A stretch of 64,000 nucleotides of DNA from Bog-793 sp963761425 (lineage in GTDB: Bacteria; Actinomycetota; Acidimicrobiia; Acidimicrobiales; Bog-793), in assembly GCA_963761425.1 (NCBI GenBank), contig CAVXGQ010000004.1, forward strand, positions 535,730-599,729, read 5' to 3'. Positions 35,807-45,011 of this stretch are shown one piece after another. The number at the start of each line of letters is the position of its first letter. The stretch's first letter is position 1. The position numbers were made by a program, and so were the translations under genes. The notes under the pieces are model-generated. The model saw nothing but the letters and a program-made list of their open reading frames with translations, had not been told where the DNA came from and did not search any database.

Positions 35807-37242
35807 GGCGACGAATAATTCGAGCGTTGATCCCGGCCGAATGGCGCTCCCACACGGGCAATGCCCGCTCGAATGACGAGCATGGATTTACTCTGGTCGA
35901 ACTGCTCATCGTCTGCGTGGTCACCCCGATCATCATCGGTGGGCTCGCCTATGCGCTCATCGAACTCCTTTCGCTCTCGCAAGGGACTCAAAACAGGATC
36001 TCGGACGCGGCCGATGCTCAGACCGTTTCGAGCTACTACGAAAAAGACGTTCTGAGCGCTGAACAGCTCACCACGAGTTCCTCACCACTGGTTCCACTGA
36101 GTTCCCCCGGCGCCCAGTGCGGAACCGGGACGCAGTTGCTCGGACTGGAGTGGAACCTCAATCCGCAGACCGGCCAATACCAGACCGTCGTTTCATATGT
36201 GTTGGAAGGCACCACATTGGTGCGCCGGTATTGCACTTCCGGAGACGTGTCAAACCCGACGAGCAGTACCACCGTCTCCACTGATGTCTCCTCCAGCCAG
36301 CAGCCGCCGACAGTCTCTTTCGTGTCCGGTTATGCGGGCAGCCCTTCGACCGTGTGGTCGACGACGGTGGGCGTGACGGACGTCAAGTTCCCTATCACCG
36401 AGCCGGCAAGCCAGTTTTCGTACAGTCTGGACGCTGTCCCATCGGCGGGTTCGTCGTCGGGATCGCTCTCGGGAGTGGGTACCCCCTCGTCGCTGACAGG
36501 ATGTGGCTTCGCGACGCCGGATACCGGTACGTACGCCTCGACGCTTTGTTTCGTGGATTTCAGCAACTTCAACTACTCCCTGTACAACCAAAATCCGAAT
36601 CCGGCCAATTCTCCGTTGGCGACAGCGCCCACGAACTGCGAGCAGATGTCAGCAGATGTAGCGGACACGCCCTATGTGCTTTCGTTCTGTTTCAGCACGA
36701 CGTCATCTGGCACGGCGACACCAGGAATGCCCGGATACCCCGGCCCCGGTGCAGTCATCCCCTACATGATCCCCACCTATTTCAACCCCGGGGTGAGCGA
36801 GTCGTACATGGGAAATAACGGCGTCTACACGGGCATCCCAGGTGATCCCGCCCTCTACCAGAATTCCGAGGGTGCCACCTCTTACGTCTACTTTTCGAAC
36901 ATCAAGCTTCTGGACTCGAACGGCAACGCTGCGACGAACTGGGAGCTCGTGACCGGGGACGCGGAGTCCACTGACACCAGTGAGTCGATCACCTGGACAT
37001 CCAACAAACCGCTGTATCTGGTGCCCGACAGTCCGACGTCCCCCTACGGAAACGCCTGTGCTGGATCTTCATCCCCGGCCGGCTTGACGGGTCTCGGCAC
37101 GGAGACCGTCACCTGCGGGGCATCGGTAAGTTCGGACAAGACCGGCACCGTGATTCTCGAGGCCCTGGCTCCGACGACGCTCACCGTCAAGATGGTGGGG
37201 GAGGGTCTCGAGGCGATCTTCGTGGGTGTACTCCTGCCATGA
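35803..37242 (+). CDS. PilW-like minor pilin
   Basis: A 479-residue type IV prepilin. The basic leader ends in NDEHG, followed by FTLVELLIVCVVTPIIIGGL, which has the Phe+1/Glu+5 pattern and the hydrophobic spine. PilD should cleave after that Gly. The long C-terminal part is a Ser/Thr/Gly-rich beta-type extracellular domain with scattered Cys, larger than ordinary PilW. In other systems PilW belongs to the priming/tip complex with PilV and PilX. The ATG overlaps the upstream small frame, and its stop overlaps a 57-codon frame, both as ATGA. Confidence 0.85.
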   Translation: MRRRIIRALIPAEWRSHTGNARSNDEHGFTLVELLIVCVVTPIIIGGLAYALIELLSLSQGTQNRISDAADAQTVSSYYEKDVLSAEQLTTSSSPLVPLSSPGAQCGTGTQLLGLEWNLNPQTGQYQTVVSYVLEGTTLVRRYCTSGDVSNPTSSTTVSTDVSSSQQPPTVSFVSGYAGSPSTVWSTTVGVTDVKFPITEPASQFSYSLDAVPSAGSSSGSLSGVGTPSSLTGCGFATPDTGTYASTLCFVDFSNFNYSLYNQNPNPANSPLATAPTNCEQMSADVADTPYVLSFCFSTTSSGTATPGMPGYPGPGAVIPYMIPTYFNPGVSESYMGNNGVYTGIPGDPALYQNSEGATSYVYFSNIKLLDSNGNAATNWELVTGDAESTDTSESITWTSNKPLYLVPDSPTSPYGNACAGSSSPAGLTGLGTETVTCGASVSSDKTGTVILEALAPTTLTVKMVGEGLEAIFVGVLLP

Positions 37243-37412
37243 GGGCGGAGACGAAGTCCCCGACTGTGTTCGGTGTCCGTGGCTCGGCGGCGCTGGTGAC
37301 GCGTGCCGCGAGGCGGCCGCTGGCGGCGCGTCGAACCGCTCCTGCGGGAGTTTTCCAGGCCGATAGTGATGCTCGGTCGGTCATCGAACCGTCGGGGTTC
37401 CTGAGCCGATGA
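37239..37412 (+). CDS. 57-residue protein coupled on both sides (PilW-like / PilV-like)
   Basis: ATG 37239 overlaps the PilW-like stop as ATGA, and its own TGA overlaps the ATG of the giant PilV-like gene at 37409, again as ATGA. The product is basic (about ten Arg), has no helix long enough to span a membrane, and is not prepilin-like. Two exact ATGA overlaps at the ends of a 174-base frame are unlikely by chance, so it is probably translated, if only to hand ribosomes on. Confidence 0.5.
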   Translation: MRAETKSPTVFGVRGSAALVTRAARRPLAARRTAPAGVFQADSDARSVIEPSGFLSR

Positions 37413-40400
37413 GACATCTTTGCCGTTGCCTGACTGCAAGAGGCTCGCTTCGAAGCGATGCTGAACAAACGCGACAGTTGGAGGTTGGCGACACGCTGAT
37501 CGAGGTGCTCATTGCGCTCGTCGTGATTGGCGTGGCCGCGCTGTCCCTCCTCCTCGCCTTTTCCACGTCGCTCTGGGGCTCGTCCGACTACCGCAACGTC
37601 GCCACCATCGACACCGTGCTGAGGACTGCCGCCGAAGAGACGACCAGCCTGCTCCAGCAGCAACCGGCCACCGCCTGGCAAGACTGCAGTGGCGCCTCCG
37701 ACATCAACAGCAGCAATCTTCTCCAACTCCCGAGCGGCTACACGGCGACAATCTCCGCCGAGTACTGGAACAGCACGCCTCCGCCACCGAGCTTCACCTC
37801 GACCTGCGTCCCCAACGCGACGCAACTCGACCTCATCACCGTGACCTATGCGGGGAAGACCTACCAGATCAGCGTCGTTGTCGACGATCCCCTGGCTCGC
37901 CCAGTGGCCCAAGCGGGTGCGTCTTACCAGCTCGTCTTCCTTTCCCAACCGAGCAGCGGTGTCAGCGCATCGGGTCTTTCGCCAACGCCGGTGGTCGCGG
38001 TCGAAGACGATAACGGCAACATCGTCACGACTGACCTGTCGACGGTCAGCCTCGCCATCACCCCGTCGACCAACCTGAGCGACGCGACGCTGTCGCCGAA
38101 CTGCTCAGAGAACGAGTTCTACGGAGTGGTCACCTTCGCGAATTGCAGCATTGACAGGGCGGGAATCGGCTACACCCTCACCGCGAGCGATGGCAGTCTC
38201 GAGCCGGCTACGAGTGCTGCCTTCAACATCACACCCGGCCCAGCCAGCCAGCTCGCTTTCACGCCGACCCCGCCCGCCTCGGTCTTCGCCGGAGTCAAGT
38301 TCTCGGTCGTCGTGGCGGAGCAGGACGCCTACGGCAACACCGAGACGGGCGATTCCACCACGACGCTCACCCTTGCCGCTAGTGGCGGAGGATTTTCGTG
38401 CACGAGCCGGCTGACACAAGCAGTCACGGGCGGGGTTGCGACTTTCACCGGTTGTTCCTTCACGAGTGTGAGCACTACCGCTTACACCTTGACGGCCTCC
38501 TCCGGCACGCTGACCCCTGCGACAACTACCACCATGGTCGCGGCGAGCGCGGCCACCCAGCTCGTCTATCTCACCGGATCACAGACCTTCGTCGCGGGTA
38601 CAGGGACTGCCGCTGGCTCCGGAGCGGTGATAGTTCAGCTGCAAGACGCCTATGGCAACCCGGTCAACGCTACCGCGGCCGTCGCACTCAGCTTCAGCGG
38701 GACTTCAGGAGTGACCTACATCCCGACGTTCGGGTCGACGACCGCTTGCACGTCCTCGACGTGCCGGATCCCGGCAGGTTCCTCGATCGGGACCTTCTAT
38801 ATGACTGACAACGCGGCGAACGGTGCGTCAATCTCCGTCACTACGACCGCGAATGGCCTCAGCACCCCGGCGCAGTCGGAAACGGTCCTGCAGTCGAGCA
38901 CCTTCAGCGGTTCGGTGGGGATCAGCTCTCAGAGTGGGGCACTGTCGCCCACCGGCACGGCGACGTACACGATCACCGTGCATAACACCGCCTCGAGCAC
39001 CCGGTATATCGAGACGCTCATAAATGGCGTGCCCTCCAGTGCGACGAGCACGCTGGCGCCGACTTCGATCACGTGTGTGCAGATCGCGGGCGGCTCCAGC
39101 GCCACATGGTCGTTGAGCGTGGTAACGAATGGGAAAACCCCGGCGGTTACCTCGAAGTTCTCGGTCGTCGCAGAAGGTTGGACCACCAGCGGCTGTTCTG
39201 GCACGTTGGGCGAAGACACCGAGACTTCTGGGACGCTGACCATCACCCCCGGGTCCGAGCACGAGCTCGTGGTCACGACCCAGCCTGCTTCGTCGATCAC
39301 CGCCGGCGGGACGGTTTCGCTAAGCGTGGCGGTCGAGGACCTATACGGCAACGTGTTGACCTCGGGCACCGGCTCGACCGACAGCATCCAGGTGGCTCTG
39401 TCCTCTGGCAGCTTCGTCGCTAGCACCACCACGGCGACCGCGTCCTCGGGCGTGGCCAGTTTCAGCGGCCTCGAGATCACCTCGACCGCCGGTTCGCCCT
39501 ACACGATCATTGTCAGTGACACGACTGACACCTCGGTCACCCCGGTGCCGACCAACTCCGTCACTGTCAACCCCGGTCCGGCGAGCCAGCTTGCCTTCAC
39601 CCCGGCCACCCCCGGCCCCGGCATGGCGGGGAACCCCATCCCGAGCGTGGCGGTCTCGGCCGAGGACACCTACGGCAACGTGGCGACCTCGGCCAGCGGC
39701 TCGGTGGTCATGTCGATCGCCTCCGGCAGCCCGCAGTCCGGCTTCAACTCCGGGGCGACGACGGTCAGCCTGTCGAGCGGGGTGGCGAGCTTCACCAACC
39801 TGGTAGTCGACACCTCGGGGAGCTACACCTTTACCGCGAAGCCGAGCAGGATCAGCGGGGTGACCGCGGCGGTCAACTCCAACGCCTTCACCGTGAGCAG
39901 CTCGTCCACGGTGAACTCGTTGGCCATCACGACCATCCCGTCGGAGACCGCCGGGTCGGGCTTCACCGTCACGGCCACGGCGAAGGACGCCTTCGGCAAC
40001 GTGGCGAACAACTCGGTGGACTCGGTGACCTTGAGCATCGTGTCGGGCAGCCCGCAGACGACGTTTTCCAACAACGGCTCGACCACCATGACGACGACGC
40101 TGTCCTCCGGTGTGGCCACCTTCCCGGCGGTGGCCTTCGACACCGCTGGCCCTAACTACACGCTGTCGGCTGAGGACACCTCGGCGAACGAAACGGCGCC
40201 CAATTCCAACGCCTTCACCGTCCGCCCGGCGGCGGCCAGCCAGCTCGCCTTCACTACCCAGCCGGTGGGGGGCGTCACCGAGGGCACCAACTTCGGCACC
40301 TCGCCGGCCGTCTCGGTGGAGGACACCTACGGCAACGTGGTGACCACCGACACCGGCCACGTCACCCTGGCGACCTACTCGGGGCCGTCGGCGGCGGCCC

Positions 40401-43400
40401 TTAGCTGTTCGAACACCGGCTTCCCGACCATCTCGGCGGTGGCGGGGGTGGCCACCTTCACCAACTGCAAGATCACCGGGACGGCGGCGGCCGGGACCTA
40501 CACCCTGAGCGCCAGCCGCACCGGCCTCACCCAGGCCGTCTCGGGCAACGTGGTGATCAACCCCGGTGCGGCCAGCCAGCTCGCCTTCACCCCGGCCACC
40601 CCCGGTCCGGGTGTGGCGGGGAGCGTGATCCCGAGCGTGGCGGTCTCGGCCGAGGACACCTACGGCAACGTGGCGACCTCGGCCAGCGGCTCGGTGGTCA
40701 TGTCGATCGCCTCGACCGACCCGCAGACCAGCTTCACCTCCGGGACGACGACGGTCAGCCTGTCGAGCGGGGTGGCGAGCTTCACCAACCTGGTAGTCGA
40801 CACCTCGGGGAGCTACACCTTTACCGCTACCCCGAGTGGGATCAGCGGGGTGACCGCGGCGGTCAACTCCAATGCCTTCACCGTCAGCGGATCGCCCACG
40901 GTGAACTCGTTGGCCATCACGACCATCCCGTCGGAGACCGCCGGGTCGGGCTTCACCGTCACGGCCACGGCGAAGGACGCCTTCGGCAACGCGGCGCACA
41001 ACTCGGTGGACTCGGTGACCTTGAGCATCGTGTCGGGCAGCCCGCAGACGACGTTTTCCAACAACGGCTCGACCACCATGACGACGACGCTGTCCTCCGG
41101 TGTGGCCACCTTCTCGGCGGTGGCCTTCGACACCGCCGGCTCCTACACGCTGTCGGCCAAGGACACCTCGGCGAGCGTGACGGCGCCCAACTCCAACGCC
41201 TTCACCGTCCGCCCGGCGGTGGCGAGCCAGCTCGCCTTCACCACCCAGCCGGTGGGAGGCGTCACCGAGGGCACCAACTTCGGCACCTCGCCGGCCGTCT
41301 CGGTGGAGGACACCTACGGCAACGTGGTGACCACCGACACCGGCCACGTCACCCTGGCGAAGAGCACGGGGCCGGCGGCGGGGGCCCTTAGCTGTTCGAA
41401 CACCGGCTTCCCGACCATCTCGGCGGTGGCGGGGGTGGCCACCTTCACCAACTGCCAGATCACCGGGACGGCGGCGGCCGGGACCTACACCCTGAGCGCC
41501 AGCCGCACTGGCCTCACCCAGGCCGTCTCGGGCAACGTGGTGATCAACCCCGGTGCGGCCAGCCAGCTCGCCTTCACCCCGGCCACCCCCGGTCCGGGTG
41601 TGGCGGGGAGCGTGATCCCGAGCGTGGCGGTCTCGGCCGAGGACACCTACGGCAACGTGGCGACCTCGGCCAGCGGCTCGGTGGTCATGTCGATCGCCTC
41701 CGGCAGCCCGCAGTCCGGCTTCAACTCCGGGGCGACGACGGTGGCCCTGGCTAGCGGGGTGGCGAGCTTCACCAACCTGGTAGTCGACACCTCGGGGAGC
41801 TACACCTTTACCGCTACCCCGAGTGGGATCAGCGGGGTGACCGCGGCGGTCAACTCCAATGCCTTCACCGTCAGCGGATCGCCCACGGTGGCCTCGCTGG
41901 CCATCACGACCATCCCGTCGGAGACCGCCGGGTCGGGCTTCACCGTCACGGCCACGGCGAAGGACGCCTTCGGCAACGCGGCGCACAACTCGGTGGACTC
42001 GGTGACCTTGAGCATCGTGTCGGGCAGCCCGCAGACGACGTTTTCCAACAACGGCTCGACCACCATGACGACGACGCTGTCCTCCGGTGTGGCCACCTTC
42101 TCGGCGGTGGCCTTCGACACCGCCGGCTCCTACACGCTGTCGGCCAAGGACACCTCGGCGAGCGTGACGGCGCCCAACTCCAACGCCTTCACCGTCAGCC
42201 CGGCGGTGGCGAGCAAGCTCGCCTTCACCACCCAGCCGGTGGGAGGGGTCACCGAGGGCACCAACTTCGGCACCTCGCCGGCCGTCTCGGTGGAGGACAC
42301 CTACGGCAACGTGGTGACCACCGACACCGGCCACGTCACCCTGGCGAAGAGCACGGGGCCGGCGGCGGGGGCCCTTAGCTGTTCGAACACCGGCTTCCCG
42401 ACCATCTCGGCGGTGGCGGGGGTGGCCACCTTCACCAACTGCCAGATCACCGGGACGGCGGCGGCCGGGACCTACACCCTGAGCGCCAGCCGCACCGGCC
42501 TCACCCAGGCCGTCTCGGGCAACGTGGTGATCAACCCCGGGGCGGCCAGCCAGCTCGCCTTCACCACCCAGCCGGTGGGAGGGGTCACCGAGGGCACCAA
42601 CTTCGGCACCTCGCCGGCCGTCTCGGTGGAGGACACCTACGGCAACGTGGTGACCACCGACACCGGCCACGTCACCCTGGCGACCTACTCGGGGCCGTCG
42701 GCGGGGGCCCTTAGCTGTTCGAACACCGGCTTCCCGACCATCTCGGCGGTGGCGGGGGTGGCCACCTTCACCAACTGCCAGATCACCGGGACGGCGGCGG
42801 CCGGGACCTACACCCTGAGCGCCAGCCGCACCGGCCTCACCCAGGCCGTCTCGGGCAACGTGGTGATCAACCCCGGGGCGGCCAGCAAGCTCGCCTTCAC
42901 CACCCAGCCGGTGGGAGGGGTCACCGAGGGCACCAACTTCGGCACCTCGCCGGCCGTCTCGGTGGAGGACACCTACGGCAACGTGGTGACCACCGACACC
43001 GGCCACGTCACCCTGGCGAAGAGCACGGGGCCGGCGGCGGGGGCCCTTAGCTGTTCGAACACCGGCTTCCCGACCATCTCGGCGGTGGCGGGGGTGGCCA
43101 CCTTCACCAACTGCCAGATCACCGGGACGGCGGCGGCCGGGACCTACACCCTGAGCGCCAGCCGCACCGGCCTCACCCAGGCCGTCTCGGGCAACGTGGT
43201 GATCAACGTCGGGGCGGCCAGCCAGCTCGCCTTCACCACCCAGCCGGTGGGAGGGGTCACCGAGGGCACCAACTTCGGCACCTCGCCGGCCGTCTCGGTG
43301 GAGGACACCTACGGCAACGTGGTGACCACCGACACCGGCAACGTCACCCTGGCGTACTACTCGGGGCCGGCGGCGGGGGCCCTTAGCTGTTCGAACACCG

Positions 43401-44929
43401 GCTTCCCGACCATCTCGGCGGTGGCGGGGGTGGCCACCTTCACCAACTGCCAGATCACCGGGACGGCGGCGGCCGGGACCTACACCCTGAGCGCCAGCCG
43501 CACTGGCCTCACCCAGGCCGTCTCGGGCAACGTGGTGATCAACCCCGGGGCGGCCAGCAAGCTCGCCTTCACCACCCAGCCGGTGGGAGGGGTCACCGAG
43601 GGCACCAACTTCGGCACCTCGCCGGCCGTCTCGGTGGAGGACACCTACGGCAACGTGGTGACCACCGACACCGGCCACGTCACCCTGGCGAAGAGCACGG
43701 GGCCGGCGGCGGGGGCCCTTAGCTGTTCGAACACCGGCTTCCCGACCATCTCGGCGGTGGCGGGGGTGGCCACCTTCACCAACTGCCAGATCACCGGGAC
43801 GGCGGCGGCCGGGACCTACACCCTGAGCGCCAGCCGCACCGGCCTCACCCAGGCCGTCTCGGGCAACGTGGTGATCAACCCCGGGGCGGCCAGCCAGCTC
43901 GCCTTCACCACCCAGCCGGTGGGAGGGGTCACCGAGGGCACCAACTTCGGCACCTCGCCGGCCGTCTCGGTGGAGGACACCTACGGCAACGTGGTGACCA
44001 CCGACACCGGCCACGTCACCCTGGCGACCTACTCGGGGCCGTCGGCGGGGGCCCTTAGCTGTTCGAACACCGGCTTCCCGACCATCTCGGCGGTGGCGGG
44101 GGTGGCCACCTTCACCAACTGCCAGATCACCGGGACGGCGGCGGCCGGGACCTACACCCTGAGCGCCAGCCGCACCGGCCTCACCCAGGCCGTCTCGGGC
44201 AACGTGGTGATCAACCCCGGTGCGGCCAGCCAGCTCGCCTTCACCCAGTCGCCGGCGAACACGGGTGTTGGTGTGGCGTTCGCCACTCAACCCGCAGTGG
44301 CGGTGGAGGACAGCTACGGCAACGTGGTGACGACGAACACGTCAACGGTGACTCTCGCCATCACGGCGGGCACGCCCACTTCGGGTGGCCCAGGGACGCT
44401 GACGTGCACGGGCGGTCTGAGCAAGGGGGCGTCCGCTGGCATCGCCACCTTCGCGGGATGTTCGATCAGCACCGAGGGCGCTAATTACGAACTCCATGCC
44501 ACGGACGGGTCCCTGGTGGCTGCCAACAGCAGTGCCTTTAACGTGTTCAGCTCGGGCACGTACTCGGGGAGCAGCGGCACAAGCGATATTCCCAGTTCCG
44601 CCACGTATTACGGGATCAACGCCTCTTCCGCCGGGTCGGGTACTTCCACGAACAACACCATCACGCCGGGTGTGGGCGAGACCCTGACCGGCCTGACGTT
44701 CACCATCAATCGCACCAGCACGACGAGCCACACGGCCACGGTGGGGATCGTTACGAGCGGGGTCTGGGCTGCGACGGCGCTCACGTGCACTATTACCGGG
44801 GGTTCAGGCTTGACGAGCTGCACGATCACCGCCAACGTGAGCGTCTCGGCGACGCAGTCGATCAACATTCAAGCCGTAGGAAACGGGACCCGCACCGGAA
44901 CGTGGACGACGACCTACACACAGCCGTAG
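37409..44929 (+). CDS. PilV-type prepilin fused to a giant Ig-like repeat adhesin
   Basis: A 2,506-residue protein. Residues 1-60 carry a prepilin leader and helix: the cleavage Gly in QLEVG, then DTLIEVLIALVVIGVAALSL with Glu at +5, the PilV pattern. A short pilin-like head follows (about 60-170). From about 170 to 2,380 there are repeated Ig-like/invasin-like domains, each opening SQLAFT(T/P) and containing VxVEDTYGNVxT. A unique Ser/Thr/Gly-rich C-terminal domain ends the chain. Eight near-identical type A domains each hold two Cys (LSCSNTG, FTNC), likely disulfides. Once processed by PilD it could sit at a pilus tip as a long adhesive stalk. Confidence 0.88.
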   Translation: MRHLCRCLTARGSLRSDAEQTRQLEVGDTLIEVLIALVVIGVAALSLLLAFSTSLWGSSDYRNVATIDTVLRTAAEETTSLLQQQPATAWQDCSGASDINSSNLLQLPSGYTATISAEYWNSTPPPPSFTSTCVPNATQLDLITVTYAGKTYQISVVVDDPLARPVAQAGASYQLVFLSQPSSGVSASGLSPTPVVAVEDDNGNIVTTDLSTVSLAITPSTNLSDATLSPNCSENEFYGVVTFANCSIDRAGIGYTLTASDGSLEPATSAAFNITPGPASQLAFTPTPPASVFAGVKFSVVVAEQDAYGNTETGDSTTTLTLAASGGGFSCTSRLTQAVTGGVATFTGCSFTSVSTTAYTLTASSGTLTPATTTTMVAASAATQLVYLTGSQTFVAGTGTAAGSGAVIVQLQDAYGNPVNATAAVALSFSGTSGVTYIPTFGSTTACTSSTCRIPAGSSIGTFYMTDNAANGASISVTTTANGLSTPAQSETVLQSSTFSGSVGISSQSGALSPTGTATYTITVHNTASSTRYIETLINGVPSSATSTLAPTSITCVQIAGGSSATWSLSVVTNGKTPAVTSKFSVVAEGWTTSGCSGTLGEDTETSGTLTITPGSEHELVVTTQPASSITAGGTVSLSVAVEDLYGNVLTSGTGSTDSIQVALSSGSFVASTTTATASSGVASFSGLEITSTAGSPYTIIVSDTTDTSVTPVPTNSVTVNPGPASQLAFTPATPGPGMAGNPIPSVAVSAEDTYGNVATSASGSVVMSIASGSPQSGFNSGATTVSLSSGVASFTNLVVDTSGSYTFTAKPSRISGVTAAVNSNAFTVSSSSTVNSLAITTIPSETAGSGFTVTATAKDAFGNVANNSVDSVTLSIVSGSPQTTFSNNGSTTMTTTLSSGVATFPAVAFDTAGPNYTLSAEDTSANETAPNSNAFTVRPAAASQLAFTTQPVGGVTEGTNFGTSPAVSVEDTYGNVVTTDTGHVTLATYSGPSAAALSCSNTGFPTISAVAGVATFTNCKITGTAAAGTYTLSASRTGLTQAVSGNVVINPGAASQLAFTPATPGPGVAGSVIPSVAVSAEDTYGNVATSASGSVVMSIASTDPQTSFTSGTTTVSLSSGVASFTNLVVDTSGSYTFTATPSGISGVTAAVNSNAFTVSGSPTVNSLAITTIPSETAGSGFTVTATAKDAFGNAAHNSVDSVTLSIVSGSPQTTFSNNGSTTMTTTLSSGVATFSAVAFDTAGSYTLSAKDTSASVTAPNSNAFTVRPAVASQLAFTTQPVGGVTEGTNFGTSPAVSVEDTYGNVVTTDTGHVTLAKSTGPAAGALSCSNTGFPTISAVAGVATFTNCQITGTAAAGTYTLSASRTGLTQAVSGNVVINPGAASQLAFTPATPGPGVAGSVIPSVAVSAEDTYGNVATSASGSVVMSIASGSPQSGFNSGATTVALASGVASFTNLVVDTSGSYTFTATPSGISGVTAAVNSNAFTVSGSPTVASLAITTIPSETAGSGFTVTATAKDAFGNAAHNSVDSVTLSIVSGSPQTTFSNNGSTTMTTTLSSGVATFSAVAFDTAGSYTLSAKDTSASVTAPNSNAFTVSPAVASKLAFTTQPVGGVTEGTNFGTSPAVSVEDTYGNVVTTDTGHVTLAKSTGPAAGALSCSNTGFPTISAVAGVATFTNCQITGTAAAGTYTLSASRTGLTQAVSGNVVINPGAASQLAFTTQPVGGVTEGTNFGTSPAVSVEDTYGNVVTTDTGHVTLATYSGPSAGALSCSNTGFPTISAVAGVATFTNCQITGTAAAGTYTLSASRTGLTQAVSGNVVINPGAASKLAFTTQPVGGVTEGTNFGTSPAVSVEDTYGNVVTTDTGHVTLAKSTGPAAGALSCSNTGFPTISAVAGVATFTNCQITGTAAAGTYTLSASRTGLTQAVSGNVVINVGAASQLAFTTQPVGGVTEGTNFGTSPAVSVEDTYGNVVTTDTGNVTLAYYSGPAAGALSCSNTGFPTISAVAGVATFTNCQITGTAAAGTYTLSASRTGLTQAVSGNVVINPGAASKLAFTTQPVGGVTEGTNFGTSPAVSVEDTYGNVVTTDTGHVTLAKSTGPAAGALSCSNTGFPTISAVAGVATFTNCQITGTAAAGTYTLSASRTGLTQAVSGNVVINPGAASQLAFTTQPVGGVTEGTNFGTSPAVSVEDTYGNVVTTDTGHVTLATYSGPSAGALSCSNTGFPTISAVAGVATFTNCQITGTAAAGTYTLSASRTGLTQAVSGNVVINPGAASQLAFTQSPANTGVGVAFATQPAVAVEDSYGNVVTTNTSTVTLAITAGTPTSGGPGTLTCTGGLSKGASAGIATFAGCSISTEGANYELHATDGSLVAANSSAFNVFSSGTYSGSSGTSDIPSSATYYGINASSAGSGTSTNNTITPGVGETLTGLTFTINRTSTTSHTATVGIVTSGVWAATALTCTITGGSGLTSCTITANVSVSATQSINIQAVGNGTRTGTWTTTYTQP
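39577..42540 (+). repeat. Three tandem B-C-A superrepeats (990, 987, 987 bp)
   Basis: The units start at 39577, 40567 and 41554. Each encodes three different Ig-like domains in the same order: B (opens FTPATPGPG), C (opens LAITTIPSETAGSG) and A (opens FTTQPVGGVTEGTN). The second and third units are nearly identical at the DNA level; the first has one extra codon and more changes. Confidence 0.92.
42205..44220 (+). repeat. Six tandem 336-bp type A units
   Basis: The units start at 42205, 42541, 42877, 43213, 43549 and 43885, exactly 336 bases apart; the first is also the last third of the third superrepeat. They alternate between a Lys form (ASKLAF... with AKSTGPAAG) and a Gln form (ASQLAF... 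with TYSGPSAG or YYSGPAAG), so the real period is 672 bases. Confidence 0.92.
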
Positions 44930-45011
44930 CCGGGGTACTGAAAGATGAGCAGAAGATAGTCATGGCCGAAACGTTGGTTGTGGAGGTCTTGGAGGCGCGA
45001 AAGGCGATTTG

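Noticed and set aside
42205..44220. CRISPR-like or mobile array in the regular 336-bp repeats
   Set aside because: The repeats are in frame, multiples of three and encode a continuous protein with no spacers.
39341..44290. A 1,649-codon open frame on the minus strand, opposite the giant repeat gene
   Set aside because: It is a stop-free shadow created by the repeated GC-rich units. Its translation is a low-complexity Gly/Arg/His repeat with the same period, and the plus frame has the prepilin start and recognisable domains.
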